A stretch of 64,000 nt of DNA, taken from NCBI RefSeq assembly GCF_029784135.1, contig NC_073746.1:53273393-53337392 (forward strand). The letters run 5' to 3'. The notes under the pieces were generated by a model. The model was not told the origin of the DNA. It made no database searches and saw only the letters and a list, made by a program, of their open reading frames with translations. Position 1 is the stretch's first letter; every line of letters begins with the position of its first letter. The translations under genes and the position numbers were made by a program. Origin of the DNA: Toxorhynchites rutilus septentrionalis. Taxonomy: Eukaryota > Arthropoda > Insecta > Diptera > Culicidae. Of this stretch, positions 56,046-64,000 are shown piece after piece.

Positions 56046-57439
56046 ATGAATATCATCGAACAATTCAACAGACGAAACGACGGTAATGAAGACACACCAA
56101 CGGGAGAGGCGAGCGTGTTCGCAAGGAGCGGTAAGCTCCAGAGATCACCAATTCGCAACCAGACAACCATAGCGAATCCTATAGGACACCAACAGCATCC
56201 ACAACAAGGAGAGACTAGCCTGATACAAGTGCATAAAGCCAACACCACCACTTCTTTAGAAGGGCTGCAGGTCGGGAGGTCAAGCTTGACGGAGGTCAAG
56301 AAAAAAGTGAACGAGCTCTACGAGTTCATTAAGGACAAAAACAATGTCCATACTAAGATCAAACATTTAGTCACAAGCATCAAATCCGCCGTTACGGCTG
56401 CTGACCGCGAGCAGAAGGAGATGATCACGCGAGCAGAGGTTGTTGAAAAAGCACTCGCTGAAGCAAGGGAGAAGATGTCCGTCGAGATACAGGAGACGCC
56501 TAAGACGCCACGAAACCCACGATCGGACAAAAGGAAGAGGGATACCCCAGGGGATGAAGAAGACCTGAAGAAGGTTAAAAATGACAACCTGGAAAACAAA
56601 AAGGAAGGTGAAGGCAGTGGATGGCGAACTGTCGAAAAACAGACGGAGAAACGGAAGAAGAAAGAAGAAAAGAAGAAAGGTGTGCAGGAGACAAAAAAAA
56701 AACCAGGCCCAGACGCGAGCGAAGTAAGGGAGATGCTCTGATCGTCGAGGTGAAGGAAGGAGTGACTTACGCATCACTCCTGCGGAAAGTGAGAGACGAT
56801 CCGGAGTTGAAAGAACTGGGAGAGAATGTGGTGAAAACCAGGCGCACCCAGAAAGGAGAGATGCTCTTCGAGCTCAAGAGGGATCCGGCGGTCAAAAGTT
56901 CAGCCTTCAAGGAACTGGTTGCGAAGTCGCTCGGTGAGGAGGCGAAGGTGAGGGCTCTATCCCAGGAATCAGTGGTCGAATGCAGAAATCTCGACGAAAT
57001 CACGACAGACGAGGAGTTAAGGCGCGAGTTAATAGAACAGTGTAAGCTGGACAATACACCAATGACGATCCGTATGAGGAAGGCGTATGGTGGCACGCAG
57101 ACGGCGTCGATACGGCTCTCAACAGTCGCAGCCAATAAGATGGTAGAAACGACCAAAATAAAAGTTGGCTGGTCGGTTTGCTCGCTGAAGATGGTGCCCC
57201 GGGTGGCCAAGCGGATGGAGAGATGCTTCCAGTGCATGGGCTTTGGACATCAGGCAAGAAGCTGCACAGGCCCCGACAGGTCTGAACTGTGCAGGAGATG
57301 CGGTGAGAAAGGGCATGTTGCGAGAGACTGCACGAAGCAACCGAAATGCTTGCTCTGCAAACCAGAGAACGGCAGCGACCATGCGACAGGAAGCTTCAAG
57401 TGTCCCTCGTATAAGAAGGCGTTAGCAGAATCGCAGTAA
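56046..57439 (+). pseudogene. R1-clade LINE ORF1 (gag-like), split by a frame change
   Basis: The first frame (ATG 56046) runs 231 codons: a polar N-terminus, a possible coiled coil around VKKKVNELYEFIKDKNNVHT, and a Lys/Glu-rich basic region. It ends at 56741. The second frame, open from 56621, continues with RPRRERSKGDALIVEV and the conserved gag core (YASLLRKVRDDPELKELGEN). Three zinc knuckles follow, CFQCMGFGHQARSC, CRRCGEKGHVARDC and CLLC...H....C, before the stop at 57439. The join needs a -1 shift at or before the run of ten A at 56693-56702. One deleted A explains it; programmed slippage cannot be excluded. The protein would coat the element RNA. Confidence 0.85.
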
Positions 57440-60387
57440 CGGAGATAATTCAGATCAATCTGAACCATTGCAACACAGCTCAGCAACTGTTGTGGCAGTC
57501 GACAACAGAGACAAAATGCGACGTTGCAATCATAGCGGAGCCGTACCGAGTACCCCGTGATAATGGCAGCTGGGCGACGGATAGCTTAGGGATTGCTGCA
57601 ATACAGGTGATGGGCAGATATCCTATCCAGGAAGTGGTTGGAGGTTCACATGAAGGTTTCGTAATCGCCAAAATTAATGGAATCTTCATGTGTAGTTGCT
57701 ACGCACCCCCGAGATGGACAACTGAGCAATTCCACCAGATGCTAGACGCAATGACCGAGGAACTAATCGGCAGAACACCGATCGTCATTGGAGGCGACTT
57801 CAACGCGTGGGCGGTGGAGTGGGGAAGTAGATGCACCAACATCAGAGGGTACAGTCTACTGGAAGCTCTAGCAAAGCTGGAAGTAACGTTACTAAACGAA
57901 GGTACCACTAGCACTTTCCGGAAAGATGGGCGCGAATCCATCATAGACGTTACTTTTTGCAGTCCGTCGCTGTTGGCGAGTACGGAGTGGAAAGTGTGCG
58001 AGTCGTATACGCACAGTGATCACCAGGCGATCCGGTACAGAATCGGTCAACGAAACCACGTGCTAGTTCGGAGGACAACAAGCGGTGAGCGGAAGTGGAA
58101 GACGAATGCTTTCGACAATGACCTTTTCGTCGAAGCACTTCGTCTAGCTGGCGGAGCTTCAGATTGGAACGCAGAAAAGTTGACAGATCTACTGGTGAGA
58201 GCATGCGACACTACCATGCCGAGGAAAGTTGTACCAAAAAATGGAAGACGCCCAGCTTACTGGTGGAACGACTCTCTTCGCAACCTTCGCGCTAGCTGTC
58301 TTCAAGCCAGAAGACGCGTTCAGAGAGCACGAAATAGCGCTGATAGAGAGGAACGAAATACGGTGTACCGAGCAGCTAGAGCCGCCTTGAAACGGGGAAT
58401 TACACTGAGCAAAGCGAACTGTTTCAAGGAGCTGTGCCGAGATGCAGATGCCAACCCATGGGGCAACGCGTATCGAGTCGTGATGGCGAAGATCAGAGGA
58501 CCTGTGACGCCCGTCGAATCGTGTCCCGAGAAGCTGAAGGTCATTGTGGAGGGTTTATTTCCGATGCATGATCCTACGATATGGCCACCGACACCGTACG
58601 CCGAAATAGCTACCGAACGTTCTCAAGTTTCCAGTGAAGAACTGGTAGCAGTGGCGAAGAGACTGCAGGTAAACAAAGCGCCCGGCCCCGACGGAATCCC
58701 CAACGCGGCCTTGAAAACGGCGATTCAGGCGTTCCCGGACATTTTCAGGATAGTGCTACAGAAATGCTTGGATGATGGTCACTTTCCTAAGAAATGGAAG
58801 ATCCAAAAGTTAGTGTTGCTGCCAAAACCAGGAAAGCCCCCGGGGGTACCAACATCCTATAGGCCTATATGCCTGCTGGATACTCTTGGGAAACTCTTGG
58901 AAAGGATTATCCTCAACAGACTGACGAAATGTACGGAGAGTGACCATGGTCTGTCAAAGATGCAGTTTGGATTCCGGAAAGGTAGGTCCACCGTTGATGC
59001 TATCCGGACAGTGGTTGAAAAGGCAGAGAAGGCGTCACAGCAAAAGCGGAGGGGCGACCGACATTGTGCTATAGTAACAATCGACGTGAGGAATGCTTTC
59101 AACAGCGCTAGCTGGGAAGCCATTGCCGAGTCCCTACACCGTATGAAGGTTCCTGGGTACCTGTGCAGAATTCTAGGAAGCTACTTCCAGAACCGCGTCC
59201 TAGTCTACGAGACGAGCACGGGGCAGACAACGTTGAATATAACGGCCGGAGTACCACAAGGCTCTATCCTGGGCCCAACGCTCTGGAACGTAATGTATAA
59301 CGGAGTACTGAATCTGAAGCTTCCCAAAGGCGTGGAGATCGTGGGCTTCGCGGATGATATCGCTCTCACAGTGGCAGGCGAGACACTCGAAGAGGTGAAG
59401 ATGCTTGCAATCGAGTCCATCGTCTCAGTAGAGAACTGGATGCAAGCAGCGAAACTGCAGATTGCTCATAATAAAACGGAAGTATTGTTGGTGAGTAACT
59501 GCAAAGCCGTGCAGCGAGCGGAAATCACAGTCGGGGAACACGTGATAACTTCTAAGCGTAGGTTGAAATATTTGGGAGTTATGATCGACGACCGGCTGAA
59601 TTTCAACAACCACGTCGACTACGTCTGCGAGAAAGCAGAGAAGTCCATTAGCGCGATAGCGAGAATAATGCCGAATAACGCAGGACCTTGCAGTAGCAAA
59701 AGGCGTCTCCTGGCTGCTGTATCCTCGTCCATACTGCGGTACGGAGCACCAGCCTGGTCGGCGGCTCTCGAAACCCACCGGAATCGTAGAAAACTGGACC
59801 GTACGTTTCGGCTCATGGCGATGAGAGTTGCGAGCGCGTATAGGACGATCTCGTTGGAGGCAGTCTGCGTTATCGCCGGCATGATCCCTATTGGCATCAC
59901 TCTGGCGGAAGACAGAGAGTGCTACAGACGAAAGGAAATCAGGGGTATCCGGAAAACAGCGAGAGTAGAATCACTCTTGAAGTGGCAGCAGGAATGGGAC
60001 ACGGCGGAGAAAGGCAGGTGGACGTATGGGCTCATACCGGTACTATCGACCTGGCTGAACAGGAAGCACGGGGAGGTGAATTTTCATCTGACACAGTTCC
60101 TGTCTGGACATGGCTGCTTCAGGCAATATTTGCACCGGTTCGGGCACGCAACGTCGCCACTCTGTCCGGAGTGTGAAGATGTGGAGGAAACACCAGAACA
60201 CGTGGTATTTGTGTGTCCCAGGTTCACCGCAAGACGCGAGGGGCTGCCTGCCCTTCATGCCGGGAACATAGTAGAGAAAATGTGTCGCGACGAGGGCACC
60301 TGGAACGCTGTGAACAGTGTAATCATACACATCATGTCCGAGCTACAGCGGAAGTGGAGGGCCGACCAGCGTAGTAATAACCCCTGA
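57439..60387 (+). CDS. R1-clade LINE ORF2: endonuclease and reverse transcriptase
   Basis: The frame is open from inside the end of ORF1; the conserved LNHCNTAQQLLWQ comes before the first ATG-like start at 57490, so translation must begin upstream, by overlap or at a non-AUG codon. Domains in order are AP-type endonuclease (AIIAEPYRVP, GGDFNAWAVEWGS, HSDHQAI), reverse transcriptase (GFRKGRSTVDAI, GVPQGSILGPTLWN, catalytic FADD at 59347-59358), and a C-terminal Cys/His cluster CPECEDVEETPEHVVFVC that helps to bind the target. About 980 codons without stop or frameshift. RNase H is absent, as is normal for the clade. The enzyme nicks DNA and primes cDNA synthesis there. Confidence 0.93.
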   Translation, partial: TEIIQINLNHCNTAQQLLWQSTTETKCDVAIIAEPYRVPRDNGSWATDSLGIAAIQVMGRYPIQEVVGGSHEGFVIAKINGIFMCSCYAPPRWTTEQFHQMLDAMTEELIGRTPIVIGGDFNAWAVEWGSRCTNIRGYSLLEALAKLEVTLLNEGTTSTFRKDGRESIIDVTFCSPSLLASTEWKVCESYTHSDHQAIRYRIGQRNHVLVRRTTSGERKWKTNAFDNDLFVEALRLAGGASDWNAEKLTDLLVRACDTTMPRKVVPKNGRRPAYWWNDSLRNLRASCLQARRRVQRARNSADREERNTVYRAARAALKRGITLSKANCFKELCRDADANPWGNAYRVVMAKIRGPVTPVESCPEKLKVIVEGLFPMHDPTIWPPTPYAEIATERSQVSSEELVAVAKRLQVNKAPGPDGIPNAALKTAIQAFPDIFRIVLQKCLDDGHFPKKWKIQKLVLLPKPGKPPGVPTSYRPICLLDTLGKLLERIILNRLTKCTESDHGLSKMQFGFRKGRSTVDAIRTVVEKAEKASQQKRRGDRHCAIVTIDVRNAFNSASWEAIAESLHRMKVPGYLCRILGSYFQNRVLVYETSTGQTTLNITAGVPQGSILGPTLWNVMYNGVLNLKLPKGVEIVGFADDIALTVAGETLEEVKMLAIESIVSVENWMQAAKLQIAHNKTEVLLVSNCKAVQRAEITVGEHVITSKRRLKYLGVMIDDRLNFNNHVDYVCEKAEKSISAIARIMPNNAGPCSSKRRLLAAVSSSILRYGAPAWSAALETHRNRRKLDRTFRLMAMRVASAYRTISLEAVCVIAGMIPIGITLAEDRECYRRKEIRGIRKTARVESLLKWQQEWDTAEKGRWTYGLIPVLSTWLNRKHGEVNFHLTQFLSGHGCFRQYLHRFGHATSPLCPECEDVEETPEHVVFVCPRFTARREGLPALHAGNIVEKMCRDEGTWNAVNSVIIHIMSELQRKWRADQRSNNP

Positions 60388-60429
60388 CCATAGAAGAGGA
60401 ACAAATGCGAGGGCTGTTGCAAAGTGTAG

Positions 60430-61030
60430 TACCCCACGAGAGTCGTTGTGACGGAGTGCGCGTTATGTTGGAGGGCACTGCCTAATCGGCGCTCCGTTGG
60501 GAAGAGAAATCCTGCGAGGGTGGCTGTGACGGGGCGCGCGTCAAGTTGGAGGGCGCTTCCTAATCGGTTCACGTCTCGACAGGTGAGAAACCCCGCGAGG
60601 GTGACTGTGACGGGTTGCGCGTCAAGCTGGAGGGCAATTCCTAATCGGTACACGTCTCGACGGATAAGCGGAATCTGGAGAGCAGGGTCAAGAAAATGCT
60701 GGCAATGCCTGTTGGTGGATTGAGAGAGGAACATTGCGAGGGTCGTTTCGGCGGAGCGAGAGCCTAGGAGAGCATCATCAAATCGGTGGGTACCCCCACG
60801 AGAGTTGCTGTGACGGAGTGCGCGTTATGTTGGAGGGCACTGCCTAATCGGCGCTCCGTTGGGAAGAGAAATCCTGCGAGGGTGGCTGTGATGGGGCGCG
60901 CGTCAAGATGGAGGGCGCTTCCTAATCGGTTCACGTCTCGACAGGTGAGAAACCCCGCGAGGGTGACTGTGACGGGTTGCGCGTCAAGTTGGAGGGCAAT
61001 TCCTAATCGGTACACGTCTCGACGGGTAAA
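60430..61030 (+). repeat. nested tandem repeats in the R1 LINE 3' region
   Basis: A basic unit of about 79 bases (GCGAGGGTGRCTGTGACGGG, GCGCGTCAAG.TGGAGGGC, CCTAATCGGT.CACGTCTCGAC) occurs three times in each of two larger blocks. The blocks start at about 60435 and 60797, 362 bases apart, and are nearly identical. Confidence 0.9.
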
Positions 61031-61294
61031 AGGAAGCCTGTGCTGCGGATGTGCGTGGCGGAGTACAACGGAAACGTAAATGAGATGTATAGAGAAAAAG
61101 GGAAGGATCAACGCTAGTTAGCGTTGAAAACTCGTGAAGTGCATGAGCACAGCCGCCCCCTGAAGTAGTCGCCTAGATGTGGTCCCGGGGGGAATGAGGC
61201 TACGAGTAGAGGGCTTGGTTTTTGTGGGTGCGATCCCCACTCGACGTCTGGGTTATCCCTTCCCAGATAAGGCTGGAAGAGCGTTCCTCACCTC

Positions 61295-61328
<34 letters not shown>

Positions 61329-61339
61329 AAGTCTCTATA

Positions 61340-62258
61340 ATACAAAACCTTCCTTCCTTTGCAAATACATGCAAACTGCGAGTACTTTTGTCTCTTGTCT
61401 TTGTGCAGACTAGAATATGTTTCCTTAACACGGTCTCCTAAACTTAGAACCTGGTAAAATCGTGCAGACACTAGAGGCGAATGAAATTTCAAGTTTAAAT
61501 CCTCTATAGCAGGGGTTTTCAAATGGTGCTCCGCGGGAAATTTGTGCTCCGCGAAGTTATAGCAAATGCTCCCGCCTGAAAACCCACCTTGAAAAAAACA
61601 ATTCTTTAATTTCATTTTACTGGGCATATAGAGATTTATATTGTTACTCCGGGTCAGATGTCGTGTAACAGCGACTCGGAACCGAAATAGAGTTGTTTCC
61701 AGTTGGGTAATGTCAATGCAAATAAGATTTGTTTTATTGATTGAAAAATGCAGGTGCTCCGTCAAATTATTTTGCTATAAAAAGTGCTCTGCCATAAAAA
61801 AAATGTGAAAACCCCTGCTCTATAGTATAAAAAGTAGAGGTGGGAGTTGTTGATTCATGCAAGCCGGGGGTACTTCTGCACCCGCGTGTTTTTTTTTGCG
61901 CACCGAAAAGTGTGTTCCTAACACGGATTACAAAAACGAGTACGAACACAACGCTTCTGTTCGGTTATTAGAGATTGCATTGAAGGATATGCGTTCATAT
62001 CTTCTGCTCACTGAATTTCTACGCACACCATTTGGTGATTAGGCAAAATGTTGATAACTGAGTACCTGAACTGAGTATCAAACTCGCGGTTCGAGAAGTA
62101 CGTACACTTGAGAGATTCAAACTTCAGAGGGAAATGTAAAATAAAATAATCGTTTGATAATTCTTCCGTTCACATATTTTGCCCTAGGCACCATTCCAAA
62201 CGTAAAAGGTCTGTCATTAAATTTACTTGTAACGAAGTACATAATCTATCACAATGCA
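61340..62258 (+). mobile_element. family M repeat, copy 2 (interrupted)
   Basis: One unit at 61360-61445, part of the tail (CTAAACTTAGAACCTGG, CAGACACTAGAGGCGAATGAA), a hAT-type MITE insertion, a further unit at 61853-61945, and the long tail at about 62085-62258 (CTCGCGGTTCGAGAAG, GAGGGAAATGTAAAATAAAA, AATTCTTCCGTTCACATATT, TTGTAACGAAG). The tail is the reverse complement of 16915-17110. Confidence 0.65.
61510..61817. mobile_element. hAT-type MITE
   Basis: 308 bp with ends CAGGGGTTTTCAAAT and, in reverse complement, CAGGGGTTTTCACAT. A perfect 8-bp target duplication CTCTATAG lies at 61502-61509 and 61818-61825. GGTGCTCCGCGG and GTGCTC motifs lie just inside the ends. An 8-bp duplication and CAGGGG ends are the marks of hAT elements. 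No transposase. Confidence 0.9.
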
Positions 62259-62909
62259 TGAATTGACCTTACATGACATTATACAATCTTTTTACTCACA
62301 AAGCAAATATATTGAATTGGATTCGGAAATTGCTTCATCCAATGAAAAATTTAATCAACACAAAAAAATTATTGCGAAGCTGAGGTGGTCCCACGTCAAC
62401 CTTGCGGTTATATCATAGTTATAACCCACCCATTTTTTGGGAAATAAACTACTTTGATATTCAGGGTCAGTTTAGGGTTTCAGTGTCTCTCTAGATAGCG
62501 AGCACTCGATAGCACATGTTAATGGTAAGGCTTAGGATTAATTTGAAAGTGTTGTTGGTTTTAAGTATGTAGAAATCAAATAAAAACTTATCAGAATCCA
62601 GCGAAAAACGAATTCAGCAATCGATTGCACCAACGTTATGTTATCAAAATTTTCATAAAGAGTAGATCACTTCACCCCCGGTCACATTTCAACAAAAAAA
62701 AAAGAATATGTTTTAACAAAAAAAAACAATATATTTTAATTTACAGCCCTTAGACTTATGTCTCTCCGATTTTACCCATCCGCCTTTTTTAACATGTTGA
62801 GTACCGTTGATACTCAAGATTTAGCAAACATTTATACATATGATCTTTTCGAAACAAAACACAAATAATCCCACCAAATTCAGATATATTTCAGAAATCC
62901 CTCTGGACG
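62259..62909. other. no recognised feature
   Basis: AT-rich with short A-runs; nothing supported. Confidence 0.5.
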
Positions 62910-62948
62910 ATAATGTGTGACGTTAACCACTCGGCCACGGCCACCCCT
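62909..62948 (-). repeat. tRNA-Ser-like 5' half
   Basis: On the minus strand GGCCGTGGCCGAGTGGTTAA followed by CGTCACACATTATCG resembles the D-arm half of a serine tRNA. It includes a perfect A box TGGCCGAGTGG at 62937-62927. No B box or acceptor partner follows, so it is a fragment or SINE head, not a tRNA gene. Confidence 0.5.
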
Positions 62949-63545
62949 ACAGATCCTAAAATCCATTATAAATTCCAATCCATTTCTGGATCCGCATTAA
63001 AACACCAAACAAAGGTAAGAGAAATTTGCAGAGATATTTTATTTGAACATTTGAAGGTATCAAATGTTCACAAAAGAAGTGCGAAAAATGCGATATCTAG
63101 TGCCATCGGGCTATCGTCACCTCAAGAAGATGTAGCTTATCAAAGTGGAATTGTTTACCATTTCCTTCTCAAAGAAAATTCTATTCAACCATTTTCTTTG
63201 TTCAACTATGTGGAGCTTCCCGGATGCCACGAAAGAAGCAGCAAATGGGTGCTAATCAAGTGAAAGGAGCTGTACAAACGCCCATCGTTCAAATGGCTTG
63301 CAGGGGGAAACAAACGCAAAGTGACACCAAAAGGGTCCGCAGTTTGGGTTATTATTCTTGAATACCTGAGAAGGTGTGACAGGAGGCGAAGAATGATACG
63401 CCTTTGTGTGCCAAAATACGGGTGTAGTAAAATGTTCCACTACGAGGAAAGACTGGTGCCTTGTACACTTTATAATAAAGATAATTGTTGGGTGAGAGTT
63501 GTGATGCTCAGTGACAAAGATCTTAAATGGGATTGTACTTTGTGA
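62913..63545 (+). pseudogene. unidentified 211-codon frame with one internal TGA
   Basis: The frame runs from ATG 62913 to 63545, interrupted only by TGA at 63261-63263 (between SSKWVLIK and KELYKRPSFKW). The two parts are in the same frame, which would be unusual by chance in such AT-rich DNA. The C-terminal half is basic and Cys-containing (RRCDRRRRMIRLCVPKYGC). The first 12 codons overlap a tRNA-like sequence on the other strand, so the true start may be later. A donor-like AAAG|GTAAGAG at about 63015 lies inside. I recognise no family; it could be a decayed exon or transposon gene. Confidence 0.35.
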
Positions 63546-64000
63546 ATTTGCGGTCAGAGATTATGTGAATGGAATAATTTCAGAGAAATAGCTTTTATCA
63601 ATTTATAAAATTGAAGTTACTGTTCATTACTCTTTCCGATCGAACAAAAAAAAGTGAACACATTCAAAATTCTTACATTCTCACATATACTTACTTCACA
63701 CATTTTCAAAAACAATCTATATGTCATCAATTTGTACATTTGACATAAGTAATTGCTGCAATGTTAAAAAAAAAACAAATAATTTTTTGGTTAATTTTCA
63801 TCTCTTATAAAATTCAAATGAAATATCCCAATGCCGAATGGCAGAAAATATGCCCAATTGATTTGATCATTAAAATGTATTTAGCAAAATATAAAAATAA
63901 CCAAATAGTGAAAAAAATCTCTCCAATTTCCAAATCAATACCCCTAGAATCCCATCGCTGTTTCAAAAACACTGTTTATTGGATTCAATAAATTAATTTC
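63546..64000. other. no recognised feature
   Basis: AT-rich to the window end; the 76-codon frame at 63761-63991 has no motif. Confidence 0.5.

Larger units (their letters stand above)
55455..61326 (+). mobile_element. R1-clade LINE, near-complete
   Basis: About 5.9 kb between perfect 13-bp target duplications: a 0.6-kb 5' region, ORF1, ORF2, a 0.9-kb 3' region with tandem repeats and an A-tail of nearly 30 bases (61299-61326). Its base composition is clearly richer in G and C than the surroundings. R1-clade features are the gag-type ORF1 with three CCHC knuckles, the endonuclease motif GDFNAWAVEWGS and the absence of RNase H. It sits in a dead transposase gene and not in 28S rDNA, so it is not a site-specific R1. 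Confidence 0.93.

Noticed and set aside
56318..57257. Antisense frames across R1 ORF1
   Set aside because: They mirror the codon structure of ORF1 in GC-richer DNA and show no independent motif.
61190..61260. tRNA-like sequence with GTGCGATCCCCAC near the R1 3' end
   Set aside because: A B-box-like string is present but no A box or cloverleaf; it belongs to the LINE 3' region.
55455..61326. Site-specific R1 of ribosomal DNA
   Set aside because: The flanks are a DDE transposase remnant, not 28S rRNA.
63261..63263. Programmed readthrough or selenocysteine at the TGA
   Set aside because: The next base is A, not the favoured C, and I cannot see a selenocysteine-insertion structure; kept only as an alternative in the finding.

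Overview
The window looks like culicine mosquito genomic DNA: a gene-poor, AT-rich, transposon-crowded stretch of eukaryotic chromosome. The assignment rests on an insect odorant-receptor gene with very short introns (54, 62 and 54 bp), on a mix of I-clade and R1-clade LINEs, a BEL/Pao LTR element, tRNA-derived SINEs of the Feilai type, and IS630/Tc1/mariner, pogo/Tigger and hAT relatives that I know from mosquitoes. No database search was possible, so family names come from motif recognition.

The only host gene I can defend is on the minus strand at 24210-25696. It has four exons that splice in frame into a 438-residue odorant receptor with a recognisable C-terminus and a TATA box upstream. 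A possible extra exon lies just upstream, followed by about 220 bp of uninterrupted TA microsatellite.

Most of the rest is mobile DNA, much of it nested. Left part (1-13 kb): the end of one mariner-like element; a second mariner-like element split by younger insertions that include a long fold-back element; two SINEs; a Tigger-like MITE; and a DDE transposon whose two inverted ends at 7304 and 12677 enclose a 4-kb I-clade LINE (copy A). Middle (13-30 kb): a pogo-like element, several fold-back MITEs, a 3.8-kb BEL/Pao element with two LTRs inserted inside a fold-back MITE, then the receptor gene. Right part (35-64 kb): a second pogo-like copy in opposite orientation; a full-length 6.1-kb I-clade LINE (copy B) with target-site duplication; a fragment (copy C); a minisatellite-bearing repeat family; and a nearly intact 5.9-kb R1-clade LINE with a 13-bp target-site duplication, inserted in a dead transposase gene.

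Autonomous coding capacity is almost intact in two LINE families. The R1 element has a full ORF2 and an ORF1 broken only by one frame change at a run of ten A. I-clade copies A and B are very similar and carry different lesions, which points to recent activity. Every DNA transposon and the BEL element are dead. I saw no rRNA, intact tRNA, CRISPR or microbial feature. No clearly new biological system is present; the most unusual items are the nested insertions, several long inverted repeats that could make hairpin RNA, a minisatellite-carrying repeat family, and an unidentified 211-codon frame with one internal stop.
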